NCBI RefSeq assembly: GCF_010998615.1 | Contig: NZ_JAAEAH010000002.1 | Coordinates: 140,460 to 204,459, forward strand | From: Myxococcus sp. CA023 | Lineage (GTDB): Bacteria; Myxococcota; Myxococcia; Myxococcales; Myxococcaceae | Length of the DNA stretch: 64,000 bases | Reading direction: 5' to 3' | Shown here: piece by piece, positions 22,098-30,927 of the stretch | Layout of the letters: the number at the start of each line of letters is the position of its first letter | Numbering within the stretch: the stretch's first letter is position 1 | Notes under the pieces: model-generated | Databases searched by the model: none | Seen by the model: only the letters and a program-made list of their open reading frames with translations | Told to the model about the DNA's origin: nothing | Translations under genes and position numbers: made by a program

Positions 22098-22766
22098 TCA
22101 GCCCCCGCCGAAGACACTGGCCAGGCTGCGGCCCCCTTGCACGGCGCCGTAGATGATGACGATGAAGTAGGTGAGCGACCCCACCGTCATCCCATGCCCC
22201 ATGAGGATGAAGTAGCCGTCGCGCTGCAGGATGCCGATGGCGAAGAAGAGCGCGGCCAGTGCGGGCAACGTGTTGCTGAAGGGAATCAGGCCGAACGGCA
22301 TCATCAGCAGCACGCCCGCGAAGAAGAGCATGAAGCCGTTGAAGCGGTTGGTGCTGGAACCGTGCGTGAGCGCCAGCAGCCGCGGCTTGCTCATCTTGTC
22401 CACGTACTTGGTGAAGACCTCCGCGCCCTTGTCCAACGCCGGGGCCAGGTTGGTGCGCAGCAGCGGCTTGTCCAGCAGCTTCCGGGGCAGCCAGGGCGTC
22501 CGGTTGAACGTCACGCCCACGCCGATGAGGACGATGAGCAGGCCGAACACCGTGGACACGCCCGGAATCGACACGGGCAGGAGGAAGGGGAAGGTCAGGA
22601 TGCAGCAGAAGAGCAGCAGGCCTTGCTCACCACACGCCTGCATCAGCTCCCGCACCGTCAGGGATTCGGGCAGCCGCGCGGACAGCGCGCGGAGGGTGGC
22701 GGAGAGCTGGGCCTGGGTGTCCGAAAAACCCGTGGACGAAGAGGGGGTAGGCGAAGGCGTCGACAT
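22098..22766 (-). CDS. ExoD family exopolysaccharide-associated membrane protein
   Basis: 222 residues with several hydrophobic helices and the family pattern of ExoD: GEQGLLLFCCILTFPFLLPV, then IPGVSTVFGLLIVLIGVGV, and a C-terminal pair of helices (GFMLFFAGVLLMMPF and ALAALFFAIGILQRDGYFIL). Members are linked to exopolysaccharide production and alkali tolerance, but the biochemical role is unknown. It is a single gene between the kinase-ATPase and the DUF2378 gene on the same strand. The start ATG at 22766 is followed by a Ser/Pro/Thr-rich cytoplasmic tail. Confidence 0.85.
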   Translation of the reverse strand: MSTPSPTPSSSTGFSDTQAQLSATLRALSARLPESLTVRELMQACGEQGLLLFCCILTFPFLLPVSIPGVSTVFGLLIVLIGVGVTFNRTPWLPRKLLDKPLLRTNLAPALDKGAEVFTKYVDKMSKPRLLALTHGSSTNRFNGFMLFFAGVLLMMPFGLIPFSNTLPALAALFFAIGILQRDGYFILMGHGMTVGSLTYFIVIIYGAVQGGRSLASVFGGG

Positions 22767-22802
22767 TTCAAGCCGTCACTACCACGCCCTCCCCGTCAAT
22801 GC

Positions 22803-23372
22803 TCAGCTCCAAGCGATGTCGTACACCGCCTCTTCGCCCTCCCTCCGGACAATCTGGACCGAGGGGTGTTTCGCCCCGCTGGCCTCCAGCCCCGCCAGGA
22901 AGAGCCCCACGTAGAAACCCGCCACCACCACGGGCCGGCAGGTCAGCGCATACCGGGTGGGCCCCAACTGCTCCATGTGCGTCTCCAGATAGTTGGTGCC
23001 CGTGCGCAGGTTGCGCGTCATCCGCGCCAGCATGCGCTGCGGCCCCAGGAGCCGCACGGTGCCCAGCAGCGCGCTGCCGATGAGCGTGGAGCTGAAGCCC
23101 TCCACGAAGCGCCGCCCCACCACCGCGGCGGCCTCGTCCAGCGGCGCCTCCGGTGCCAGCGTGGCCGCCGCGACCTTCAGCGCGGCCACCCAGACTTTCA
23201 AGGGATAGGCCAGGGCCAGCGAGCCTCGCGCATCGAGGCCCACCTCGCGCAGCCGGCCCACACACGCGTCATCCAGGTCATCGCCCAGGGCGCGAAGCAG
23301 TCCCTGGAAGCTCTGCTGGAATACAAGGGGTTCGGGATTTTCCAAGGCGCGGCAATGTATCGCCTGGAGCAC
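22803..23372 (-). CDS. DUF2378 family protein (myxobacterial paralogous family TIGR02265)
   Basis: 189 residues beginning at GTG 23372. The segments CRALENPEPLVFQQSFQGLLRAL, ARGSLALAYPLKVWVAAL and LGPQRMLARMTRNLRTGTNYLETHM (each read in parts) match a protein family nearly restricted to Myxococcales and present in many copies per genome. Function is not established. The predicted structure is alpha/beta and soluble. It lies divergent to the NAD(P)-binding protein gene, with 196 bases between the two starts, so promoters for both should lie there. Confidence 0.82.
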   Translation of the reverse strand: MLQAIHCRALENPEPLVFQQSFQGLLRALGDDLDDACVGRLREVGLDARGSLALAYPLKVWVAALKVAAATLAPEAPLDEAAAVVGRRFVEGFSSTLIGSALLGTVRLLGPQRMLARMTRNLRTGTNYLETHMEQLGPTRYALTCRPVVVAGFYVGLFLAGLEASGAKHPSVQIVRREGEEAVYDIAWS

Positions 23373-23568
23373 AGGGCCTCAACCCATCGGGTGACTGTCT
23401 ATCGATGGCTATTCAACACCCGGCATGGGGGCGCGGCGTGTGCCTCATTCGACACGGAGCGCCACGCCGCGCTGGGCTCGCGCGACGCAGTGTGATGAAG
23501 AGCCGACGGTCCGCGTCATCGCTCGGGCCCGCACGACGCGCTGCCCCTCTCCACCGGAGTCCGCCCTC

Positions 23569-24225
23569 ATGAACACGCCCTCTCGTCACCTCTTCGTCGC
23601 TGGCGCCACGGGTGCCACGGGCCGCACGCTGATGCGACAGGCGCTGTCGCGCGGTGCGCCGCCAGTCCTCGCACACGTGCGGCCGAAGAGCGCGGACAGC
23701 GACCTGGTCCGCCCCTGGCCCCACAAGGCCATGGTGGAACTGTCTGACGGTGAGACGCTGGTGGAGATGATGCGCGGCTGCACCACGGTGCTCCAGTTGA
23801 TTGGCACCATGCGCAAGCGCTTCGGGTCGGGCGACACGTATGAGACGAGCGACATCGGCACCACGCGGCAGTTGGTGGAGGCCGCCAGGCGCGCGGGTGT
23901 GGACCACCTGGTGTTGCTCAGCTCCGTGGGCGCGGGCCGGCCGGTGGGCGCGTACCTCAAGGCCAAGGCGGAGGCGGAGCGACTGGTGCGCGACAGCGGC
24001 ATCCCCTGGACCGTGGTGCGCCCGCCCGCCTTCGAGGGCGAGTACCACCACATCAACCCCGTGCTGCGCGCCCTCACCCGCCTGCCGCCACTGCGGAACA
24101 TGCGGCCCATCCACCTGGACCAGCTCGCCGCCGTGCTGCTGCGTGTCTCCGAGCGACGCGCGCCGCTGAACCAGGTGTTGGAAGGCGACACGCTCTGGGC
24201 CGAGGTCGCCGCCGCGGGCGCCTGA
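23569..24225 (+). CDS. NAD(P)-binding atypical SDR (NmrA/NAD(P)H-binding domain)
   Basis: 218 residues. The N-terminal LFVAGATGATGRTLMRQAL is the GxxGxxG nucleotide-binding loop of atypical SDRs. TVLQLIGTMRKRF and HLVLLSSVGAGRPVGAYLKAK follow, and WTVVRPPAF is the usual substrate-side motif. A YLKAK segment gives the YxxxK pair. Members are quinone- or sugar-nucleotide-type oxidoreductases or redox sensors. The ATG at 23569 is preferred over upstream in-frame codons because the binding loop starts directly after it. It is followed by decayed genes. Confidence 0.85.
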   Translation: MNTPSRHLFVAGATGATGRTLMRQALSRGAPPVLAHVRPKSADSDLVRPWPHKAMVELSDGETLVEMMRGCTTVLQLIGTMRKRFGSGDTYETSDIGTTRQLVEAARRAGVDHLVLLSSVGAGRPVGAYLKAKAEAERLVRDSGIPWTVVRPPAFEGEYHHINPVLRALTRLPPLRNMRPIHLDQLAAVLLRVSERRAPLNQVLEGDTLWAEVAAAGA

Positions 24226-24329
24226 GCCATCTTCTAAGCCAGAGAGCTTGAATCCGTTCAGGGGGTACCCGAAGCGCCAGGTGCCCCAGCCGTCCTGAGC
24301 GACGCAGCCTCCGCAGGAGGCGGACAGTT

Positions 24330-24670
24330 CTTGGAGACCTGGAGCAGTTCGACCGGGACCGGGTGATGGCGAAGTTCGGCAACCACAGCACGCGGGTGCT
24401 GATGGCCACGGACGTGGCGGGCCGGGACATCGACGTGGAGGCGCTGGACTCGGTGGTGAACTACGAGTTGCCCCAACACCCCGAGGCGTACGTTCATCGC
24501 ATCGGCCGGACGAGGCGCGTGGGCTGGCCGCGTCGGACGTGGGCAAGATCGATATCCACGACCGCCACGCCTTCGTCGCGGTCTCCAAGCGCGTCGCGAA
24601 GATGGCCCTTCCGCGATTGAGCGAGGGGCGCATCAAGGGGCGCAAGCACCGCATCGAGCGCGTGCGGTAG
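24330..24670 (+). pseudogene. Decayed dbpA-type DEAD-box RNA helicase (3' part)
   Basis: The first frame reads GDLEQFDRDRVMAKF, then VLMATDVAGRDIDVEALDSV and HRIGRTRRVG, the helicase C-terminal domain with motifs V and VI. The frame then breaks. In another frame the end reads DVGKIDIHDRHAFVAV ... LSEGRIKGRKHRIERV and a stop at 24668-24670, which is the C-terminal RNA-binding domain of DbpA. The stretch normally between motif VI and this domain is missing, and everything before motif IV is absent. So the gene is truncated at its 5' side and has an internal deletion with a frameshift. Confidence 0.85.
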
Positions 24671-24866
24671 TCGCCTCTCCCTGTCACATTCTCAAAGTGT
24701 GAAATCTTCCAAGTGGTGTGTTTCGCGTGAATTAACTCGCCGTATGCGCGGTCCCACGGGGGCCGACGGCGCTCGCGGGTGCTCGTCGGAATTTTCGCGC
24801 TGTTGGGGCCGCGAGTTCAGGGCCGCAGCTCGCGAGAGCAAACCCTCGCATCAAAGGATTCATCCT

Positions 24867-25460
24867 GTGAATACGTCGTTCATGCGTTGGCCGTGCGCGC
24901 TTGCTGGACTCTCCCTCGGGGCCCTTCTCGTTGCTTGTGGAGGTGACTCGGAGCCGTCCAATCCGAACGGAGATGGAGATGGAGATGGAAATGGAGAGGA
25001 GGTGCCTGTCACGGAAACGACGGTGAACGGCAGGCCCGCGAGCGAGTACTACGCACAGTTCGCCTATGAGAAATACGCTGGCGCCCCGGGTGGCGCGGTT
25101 GCGTTCCCCGCCCAGCGGGATGGCATCAACCTGTTCGCCGCGACCGCCTTTCTGAAGCAGGACAAGAGCTTCATCCTCTACTACGCCGAGGGCGCGGGGA
25201 CCGTGCGTTCAAATGGCTACACCGCCGAGATTCCTCTCTCCCGCATGTTCAAACGCACCGGCACCTGGAGGGTCAGTGGCAGCTCGTTGAAGCTCGGCGA
25301 CCTGATGACCTGCCAAGGCCTCAAGGTGGACGGAAACGACGCGCTTCTCTGCACGCTGGACCGGACCATCGGCTATGCGGACGCGGTGGGGAAGACCGCG
25401 ACGTTCACGCGCTCGACCAACTCGTCGCCGAATGACAGGCAGTGGGCCGACTACCAGTGA
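24867..25460 (+). CDS. Putative lipoprotein
   Basis: 197 residues from a GTG at 24867, preceded by AAAGGA nine bases upstream. The frame is open further upstream, but the signal peptide (MRWPCALAGLSLGALLVACG) and lipobox LVAC fix the start near here. A low-complexity Asn-Gly-Asp-rich spacer (residues about 28-45) leads to a compact domain with two Cys (LMTCQGLKV and DALLCTLD) likely to form a disulfide. The domain is not recognised. It is exported and probably surface anchored. It sits inside a region of decayed genes. Confidence 0.65.
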   Translation: MNTSFMRWPCALAGLSLGALLVACGGDSEPSNPNGDGDGDGNGEEVPVTETTVNGRPASEYYAQFAYEKYAGAPGGAVAFPAQRDGINLFAATAFLKQDKSFILYYAEGAGTVRSNGYTAEIPLSRMFKRTGTWRVSGSSLKLGDLMTCQGLKVDGNDALLCTLDRTIGYADAVGKTATFTRSTNSSPNDRQWADYQ

Positions 25461-25511
25461 AACCTGGGCTCCCTGCGAGGTCATGTAAGGAACTCCATTT
25501 CAACTAAGTGT

Positions 25512-25595
25512 ATGGAGGAAACCAACTTCTCCGCTCATCCCATCACGCTGGACGGAGTTCGTTGGCCTACCACCGAGCACTCCTTCCAGGGCTGA
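25512..25595 (+). pseudogene. Fragment of a NADAR (DUF1768) family gene
   Basis: A 27-codon remnant reads METNFSAHPI-type sequence: NFSAHPITLDGVRWPTTEHSF. This is the conserved N-terminal region of NADAR proteins (riboflavin-intermediate or ADP-ribose N-glycosidases, typically SNFxxxPxxLDGxxWPTxEHxF). The preceding beta-strand and the whole remainder of the domain are missing; a stop follows at 25593. It is a relic, not a functional gene. Confidence 0.65.
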
Positions 25596-25602
25596 AAGCA
25601 AT

Positions 25603-25642
25603 GGGGTCGGAGACCGCTGAACGCTCAGCGGCTTCCGGCCCC
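25603..25642. terminator. Long GC-rich hairpin
   Basis: A strong inverted repeat with CCGCTGA / TCAGCGG around a four-base loop extends outward, with small mismatches, to GGGG / CCCC. It is eight bases after the NADAR remnant stop. It could terminate transcription on either strand and separates the decayed plus-strand genes from the minus-strand transporter remnant. Confidence 0.45.
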
Positions 25643-25684
25643 GTTCTCGTGTCACGTCCGGCCTCAAGGCCGTGGCGGGGGCGC

Positions 25685-25897
25685 TCAGCGCGCCTCGCCG
25701 GACTTGCGCGCTTCCTCCTGCTCGTCCCAGATGCGCACGTTCTTCGTTTCCTTGAGGTACAGGCTGCCGACGACGAAGGTCGTGAGGTCGACGGCGATCG
25801 GGTAGATGAGCCCCGCGTAGATGTTGCCCGTGGCCACCGTCACCGCCGAGGCAATCCGCGGCAGAAGGCCTCCGAAGACGCCGTTGCCCTGCGCACA
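25685..25897 (-). pseudogene. C-terminal remnant of an MHS-family (MFS) transporter gene
   Basis: About 69 codons in one frame ending in a stop at 25685-25687. They read NGVFGGLLPRIASAV, then GLIYPIAVDLTTFVVGSLYL and KETKNVRIWDEQEEA. This is the last two transmembrane helices and the cytoplasmic tail (ETKxxxIW) of a metabolite:H+ symporter of the MHS subfamily. Nothing of the ten preceding helices is present upstream, so the gene is a 3' relic. Confidence 0.75.
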
Positions 25898-26082
25898 CGC
25901 ACTTCACGGTTTCCGGCGTTCCAGAGAGAACTGAAGGAAGCACTCGGCGGAGCTCTGCGTTAGGACCCGCGGCTCCTTGCCCGTCGTCCGCGGCGAGATA
26001 GCGCCCAGGAAGAGGGCCCGCACATCCTCGTGCCTCCTCTCCTGGGGAACCCCCTCGCCGGAGGCCGGGGCCAGCATGAACC

Positions 26083-26850
26083 TCAGTCGACATCCATCCA
26101 CGAGTCTTCACCCGGCCGCGTCCGGTCCAGCGTTCGTGTGAGTGACGGGATGTGGAGATAATCCTCCTCGGTCTCCAGCCCGTTGCGCTCGGCCAGCCGC
26201 GCCAGCACCAGACCTTCGAGGGAGAAGTTCCACTCGGTGGCGAGAAACTCCTCGGGGAAGGGGGTGGTCTCCGCCTGCGCCTCCAGCCTGTCCTTCCTGT
26301 CCGAAAGGAACAACGCGAGCGCCTGATTGAAGGCGTCCGAGTCTGCTTGAAGCAGTGCCCGGCACACGTCGAGCCGGAGGTCCTCGGAGCCTCTCAGCGC
26401 GCGCTCATAGCGGGCAAGGAGGTCCTCACAGGCGGCCACCGGGGCCCCCAGCACGCCATGCTGGATGAGGAACTCGATGAAGAGGAAGTCCTCCTCGTAC
26501 TCCTCGCCCTGGGCCCAGGCCCGCCGCGCGTGCCGCGCAATCAGCGCCGCGCCGTCGAAGTCCCCTACGCCGACCGCGTCGAAGAAGGGCCGCGAGAGGC
26601 TCAGTCGCACGTCGGCGTTCCCCGCGTTGCGCAGGTAGTGGGCGAAGGCCCGGCCGCTCCGATGGAGGTGATGGAGAAAGGGCTCCGAGGTGCCCGTCAG
26701 GAAGAGCGAGCCAATGCCCGCGACACGGAAGTTGTCACAGAACGTCAGGATGTGCCGCGAGCGTCCCGCCCCACGGACGAGCACCCGTCGCAGGGCCCGG
26801 TTCTGGTGCAGGGCGTTTTCGATGACGGCGGGCAGGAAGCGGGAGGCCAT
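26083..26850 (-). CDS. Imm49-like immunity protein (probable)
   Basis: 255 residues, all-helical in appearance. The late segment WNFSLEGLVLARLAERNGLE followed by DYLHIPSL resembles the conserved end of Imm49 immunity proteins, in which a hydrophobic helix and LP-type motif close the domain. It is the last gene of the minus-strand type VI cargo cassette, 33 bases after the ketosynthase-like gene. No matching toxin is directly beside it; the AHH toxin already has its own Imm11 partner, so this one may guard against a related toxin or one lost. Family assignment is from pattern memory only. Confidence 0.55.
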   Translation of the reverse strand: MASRFLPAVIENALHQNRALRRVLVRGAGRSRHILTFCDNFRVAGIGSLFLTGTSEPFLHHLHRSGRAFAHYLRNAGNADVRLSLSRPFFDAVGVGDFDGAALIARHARRAWAQGEEYEEDFLFIEFLIQHGVLGAPVAACEDLLARYERALRGSEDLRLDVCRALLQADSDAFNQALALFLSDRKDRLEAQAETTPFPEEFLATEWNFSLEGLVLARLAERNGLETEEDYLHIPSLTRTLDRTRPGEDSWMDVD

Positions 26851-26883
26851 GGGCGCACCTGGAAGCGGGAATGAGGGCGGGTT

Positions 26884-28011
26884 TCAGGCCCCCGCGGAGT
26901 GGAGACGCAGACAGCCCACGATGCCCCAGGGGGAGCTGGAGACGACCAGGGCCTGCCCCGTCCGGGAATGTCCCCGGACGAAGGCGTGGACCGCCTGGCA
27001 GACCCCCAGCGCTCCGCTCGCGGCGCCGACATCCCCTACCGAGACGCAGGGGAGATGAACGTTCGGCGCGGCCAGCTCCTCCCCCAAGCGGATGAGCGCG
27101 GTCCCCCACTCCCGCGCGCGCCACTCCTCGCCGTTCAAGTCGGAGTAGAGGTCCCCCTCGAAGCGAGCCGGGCGCGGGCCTCGCGCGAGCACCTCGCGGA
27201 TGCAGGCCGTGAGCCCATCTCCCTGACTGACGTGGCCCGCGTACAAGTGAAGGCGCTCCTGGGCAGTGGCCACGCCCGTCACCAGGGCCAGGGGCGCGGC
27301 GCCGCGCTGGCGCGCCCCTCCCTCCTGCTCCAACAGGAAGCACGCGCCAGCCTCTCCGGGCATCAGGCCCACCGGATTGTCGCCCACCTTCAGGCGGCCC
27401 TCCTCGTCGAGCACCCGCAGCGCCTCGGGGTCCAGCAGCGAGTCGACCGCGAGCACGAGGATCCGCTCGAAGCCGGCCCGCCACAGCTCGCCCGAGGCCT
27501 GCTGGACCGCCACCGCCGCTCCCGCGGGGCCCTGGTCCACCACCCGCACATTCGCGTCGGGGAGGGACAGCCCCAGCGCGTCGCGGAGCGGGCGGAGGCA
27601 GTGCTCGCGGATGCCATCCAGGCCATCGTCCCCCTCCACCTCGAACACCCCATCATCACGGGAGGGGGCGACCATCATCAGGGCCGTGCTGCTCCAGAAC
27701 CTCGCGTCGGAGGGGCGAGGAAGTCCGGGCGTCTCCAACACTTCACGGAGGCAACCTCGCGCCAGGCGCAGCCATCGCCCCATTCCCGCAAAGCCGTCCG
27801 TATAGCCCTGGACGGGGTGTGCGGTGAGCGGAAGGGTGTCCTGGGTCTCCGGCTCCAGCACCTGGAAGTGACTCACCCTTCGAGGGCGAGAGATGCCTGC
27901 CCGGATGGCGGCGCACGCCGAGGCGGCATCACGTCCCACCGATGTCACGGCTCCGATGGCGGTGATGACCCCGAGCACGTCTCGCGGGTGGGGCTCGCGG
28001 GGGGCGCTCAT
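26884..28011 (-). CDS. Beta-ketoacyl-synthase-like protein without catalytic Cys
   Basis: 375 residues with a thiolase-like fold: VLGVITAIGAVTSVGRDA at the start, FWSSTALMMVAPSRDD in the middle and a C-terminal PWGIVGCLRL. Where ketosynthases have ACASG with the active Cys, this protein reads DQGPAGAAVAVQQA, so the Cys is replaced. The usual His residues are also not evident. Proteins like this accompany PAAR-like and TIGR02270 genes in type VI cargo islands and are probably structural or adaptor proteins. The ATG overlaps the stop of the TIGR02270-like gene (ATGA). The first 69 codons of the longer open frame overlap that gene and are not used. Confidence 0.65.
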   Translation of the reverse strand: MSAPREPHPRDVLGVITAIGAVTSVGRDAASACAAIRAGISRPRRVSHFQVLEPETQDTLPLTAHPVQGYTDGFAGMGRWLRLARGCLREVLETPGLPRPSDARFWSSTALMMVAPSRDDGVFEVEGDDGLDGIREHCLRPLRDALGLSLPDANVRVVDQGPAGAAVAVQQASGELWRAGFERILVLAVDSLLDPEALRVLDEEGRLKVGDNPVGLMPGEAGACFLLEQEGGARQRGAAPLALVTGVATAQERLHLYAGHVSQGDGLTACIREVLARGPRPARFEGDLYSDLNGEEWRAREWGTALIRLGEELAAPNVHLPCVSVGDVGAASGALGVCQAVHAFVRGHSRTGQALVVSSSPWGIVGCLRLHSAGA

Positions 28012-29345
28012 GCGTTCATCCACGCGTCGAAGCCGCGCGTGAGCCGCTCCAGCGACAGCGCCCCGGCGGCCCGGAGCCGCGCGCGCTGGTGTCCGCACCA
28101 GCCTCGGGTCTCCACCTGGCAGCCCCCCCGGCTCCTGACGGCCAGCTCGAAGGCCAGCGCCGGACGGTGGCGCATCGGCGCCAGGTGGAGGGCCTGGAGC
28201 AGGGCCTCGGGTGTCCACGGCACGCCATCCCGGTAGCGGCCCTCCGGTTCGAAGCGCTTACGAGCCCGGGCCCACCACCGCTCCACCTCGGCCACCTGGA
28301 CCCGGCCAGGACGGTGCTCGGGGGGCGGCAGGCTGGAGGACACGGCGCCAGAAGGCGGCGCCACGTCGTCCTCGTCATCCCCGCGCATGAAGAGGCCCTC
28401 CGTGGACAGACCGGTGATGACGGAGAAGGTCCGCAGGGCCAGCCACGCCACCTCCGGCGTCTGCTCCTTCAGCACGGCCAGGGCCGCGTCCGCCGCCGCC
28501 AACCGGCCACTGAAGCCGAGCGCCCACAGGGCCTCCGCGCGCAGCTCGGACCTGTCCAACGCCCGAACCAGCTTCTCCACGTCGGCGGGAGCCCCTCCGG
28601 CCGCCAGCGCGAGCATCGCCAGGCGGGGCTCCGCCCCCTCTGTCGCGAGCCGCTGGCAGGACTGCCAGGCCGCGCGCAGGCCCCGGAGCAGCCCTGTTTC
28701 GATGGCGGCATCGCGCACCAGGGGCCGGGCGTCCTCCATCCCCTTGCGAAGCCAGGTCGCCAGCACCGGCGGCTTCGTCACCCGCGCGGCGCGGAAGGCG
28801 GCCGCGAGGAGCACCGGCTCCGTGTCCGCGAGGACCAGGCGCTCCAGGAGCGAGCCCGCGTCGACTTGCCGGAAGGCGAGGAGGTCGAGCAGTTCGGCCT
28901 GGAGCGTCGGCACCAGACGCGGCAGCAGGTCGAGCAGCGCGGCGTCCAGTTCCTGGCGCTCGCACAGCGCCAGCGCATGCCGCAGCCAGGGGCGCCGCTC
29001 CGCGTCTTCCCCCCATCGCTCCAGCACCAGCGCCTGCTCGCCGGACGCGAGCAGCACGAAGGCGGCGGAGGCCACGCCTCCGGGCTCCTCGCTCTCCAGC
29101 GCGGGCCGCAGTATCCGGAGCGCGACTGGCGGTCCGCCCACCCGGAGCCCGTCCAGATGAGCTCGCAACCGGGCCTCGTCGCCCGCCTCGACTTCGAGCA
29201 GGGTATCATCCGGGGAGTCCATCGCCCGTTCCCGCTGCGTCCAGAGGAAGCTGGCTTCCTCCAGGTGCTCCGCGAGCACATCCCACAGCAGCGGCGGGCG
29301 GCGCGTCACGGCGCGAGGAAAGGATGGAGAGAGGGCCTCGCTCAT
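28008..29345 (-). CDS. TIGR02270-like HEAT-repeat accessory protein
   Basis: 445 residues, almost entirely helical, with repeated short units such as LRAEALWALGFSGRLAAADAAL and VLLAAAFRAARVTKPPVLAT that read as HEAT-type repeats. The N-terminal RPPLLWDVLAEHLEEASFLW matches the TIGR02270 group of conserved proteins found beside type VI secretion tip and toxin genes. It probably works as a scaffold or chaperone for cargo loading. Start ATG 29345 overlaps the immunity gene stop (ATGA), and its own stop overlaps the ketosynthase-like gene, so three genes are coupled in a row. Confidence 0.65.
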   Translation of the reverse strand: MSEALSPSFPRAVTRRPPLLWDVLAEHLEEASFLWTQRERAMDSPDDTLLEVEAGDEARLRAHLDGLRVGGPPVALRILRPALESEEPGGVASAAFVLLASGEQALVLERWGEDAERRPWLRHALALCERQELDAALLDLLPRLVPTLQAELLDLLAFRQVDAGSLLERLVLADTEPVLLAAAFRAARVTKPPVLATWLRKGMEDARPLVRDAAIETGLLRGLRAAWQSCQRLATEGAEPRLAMLALAAGGAPADVEKLVRALDRSELRAEALWALGFSGRLAAADAALAVLKEQTPEVAWLALRTFSVITGLSTEGLFMRGDDEDDVAPPSGAVSSSLPPPEHRPGRVQVAEVERWWARARKRFEPEGRYRDGVPWTPEALLQALHLAPMRHRPALAFELAVRSRGGCQVETRGWCGHQRARLRAAGALSLERLTRGFDAWMNA

Positions 29346-29941
29346 GTCTTCGGCTCGTCGCTGAAGCGCAGCTCCATCCAGAGGATGTTGGTGAGCTTGC
29401 GGTCGTACAGTTCCCGCGCCAACTCCCGGCCAATGACATACTCGGATGGGTCCCCGTCCACCCGGAAGAGCTGGGGCGCGTTCTGCATCTTCGCGCGGTC
29501 CAGGACGTACTTGCGAATGCGGAGGATCTTCTTCGGGGCCTTCGTGCTCCACGAGATATCGCTCGCCTCGAGGTCAAGGCAGTCGACGGTGCCAATCGGA
29601 TTGATGATGAAGTAGTCGCCGCTGTAGGGGCGATTGCGGTGGTCGTAAAGCGTGAACGGGAGGTACTCGATCTCGTTTGTGCAGTGCTTCTGGATGGCCT
29701 CCTTGAGCGCGGAGGAGGCAATCAGCATGCCCCGCCCATTGCCAATCAGTGCCGACAGCTTGATGCCCGGGTGCTCCGGGCTCATCGGGATGCGGGCATC
29801 CTTCGGATAGAAGGGGCGCAACCGCTCGCCGAGGTTCGTGGCATAGGACTTACCCTCGATACCCTCGACGAACCGGCTGAGGAAGCAGAGGTCCCGGTCG
29901 TTGGCGTTGCCCATTGTGTCGAGAAGGCGGAATCGCATCAT
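29342..29941 (-). CDS. Imm11 (DUF1629) family immunity protein
   Basis: 199 residues. The family pattern is present: a strand-rich N-terminus, YFIINPIGTVDCLDLEAS in the middle (the YxIxNxxxxxDCxDxxxS element), LFRVDGDPSEYVIGRELAREL, and a C-terminal TNILWMELRFSD. Imm11 proteins neutralise nuclease toxins, especially AHH-type ones, and lie directly after them, as here: the toxin gene ends 11 bases upstream. It should bind and block that nuclease in the cytoplasm of the producing cell. It is translationally coupled to the TIGR02270-like gene that follows. Confidence 0.72.
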   Translation of the reverse strand: MMRFRLLDTMGNANDRDLCFLSRFVEGIEGKSYATNLGERLRPFYPKDARIPMSPEHPGIKLSALIGNGRGMLIASSALKEAIQKHCTNEIEYLPFTLYDHRNRPYSGDYFIINPIGTVDCLDLEASDISWSTKAPKKILRIRKYVLDRAKMQNAPQLFRVDGDPSEYVIGRELARELYDRKLTNILWMELRFSDEPKT

Positions 29942-29952
29942 TCGGTCAGTCC

Positions 29953-30840
29953 TCAGGGAGGTGGGCCATCCAGCATGCCCACGTTCTTGCCCCGACTCTT
30001 TCCGAGGAAATCATGAGGGATGTCCTCCAGCGCCTCTCCCGCCATGTCGCCGGCCTTCATCGCCTCACCAGCCGCGACGATCTGCGGGTGGACATCCGTC
30101 GACAGCAACTCCACCGCCTCCCGCGTGGTCGCGTAGTCCGGAACCGCGTGGTCGGCAGCGGCCTTCTTGACCCAAGCGAAGAGCTTCATCAACTCCCTCT
30201 TGATGTACTCGCTGTAGAGCGCGTGGTGGAAGTGGATGGGGGTCCTGCGGTGTAGCGGCAGGCCCAGCGCCACCGCGGCGTACTTCACCATCGGCAGGAT
30301 GATCATGTTGAGCTGATTGTTGAGGTTGTAGCCCTCCCGCATCAGCCCCGAGCGGACAATCAGCGGCACCCTCCCCTTGGGTTCAATGCCCGCGCCCGCG
30401 TCAATCACCGCGGCCTTGAACTCCGCGTTGGCCACGATGTGATGCGCTTCATGGGAGAAGGGCATGCGCGCGCTGGTCTCGAAGTTTCCGTCGACGGTGA
30501 TGTCCCACGCCCCAGCGGTGTCGGGTTGCCTGGCGGCATCCGCCGGCCACGTGTACTTCGCCGGGGTCTGCTGCGCCTTCAGCCGCGCCTGGTGGCGGTG
30601 GCTGCACGGGTTGCTCGTGCGGTAGTCACTGATGTGCCGGTTGACGCAACCATGCTCGTGGTCATCCGCGAGGTAGGAGCCCTCCCAGGAGTGGGGTGAA
30701 GGCGGAGGCTTCGGCTTCTTCTCTGCCGCGCCCTTCTTGCCCGCCGTCCCTCCATCGGCCTTCTTCTTGATGATCTTCTTCTTGAGGGGAACCTCCTTGA
30801 CCGAGATCTTCTTCGCCGTGGTCTGCGACGTCTTCCCCAT
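29953..30840 (-). CDS. AHH-family HNH/EndoVII nuclease toxin
   Basis: 295 residues. A Lys/Ala-rich basic tail (residues 1-45, with KKKIIKKK) precedes a region with Cys and His. The nuclease core begins at PFSHEAHHIVANAEF (residue about 150), the AHH signature whose His residues bind the metal and activate water. GYNLNNQLNMIILP and PLHRRTPIHFHHALY follow, the remaining conserved elements. It is encoded after the PAAR-like and DUF6484 genes and before its Imm11 partner, so it is most likely a type VI-delivered DNase. I start it at the ATG at 30840; a GTG four codons earlier is less likely. Confidence 0.8.
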   Translation of the reverse strand: MGKTSQTTAKKISVKEVPLKKKIIKKKADGGTAGKKGAAEKKPKPPPSPHSWEGSYLADDHEHGCVNRHISDYRTSNPCSHRHQARLKAQQTPAKYTWPADAARQPDTAGAWDITVDGNFETSARMPFSHEAHHIVANAEFKAAVIDAGAGIEPKGRVPLIVRSGLMREGYNLNNQLNMIILPMVKYAAVALGLPLHRRTPIHFHHALYSEYIKRELMKLFAWVKKAAADHAVPDYATTREAVELLSTDVHPQIVAAGEAMKAGDMAGEALEDIPHDFLGKSRGKNVGMLDGPPP

Positions 30841-30927
30841 GGCTGCCTCCAAGAGGGCTGCGACGCCCGGAGCCGTATTCGGGTGCCGCGGCCCATTGCC
30901 TGCGTCAGCGGCATCCTGGGCACCTGC

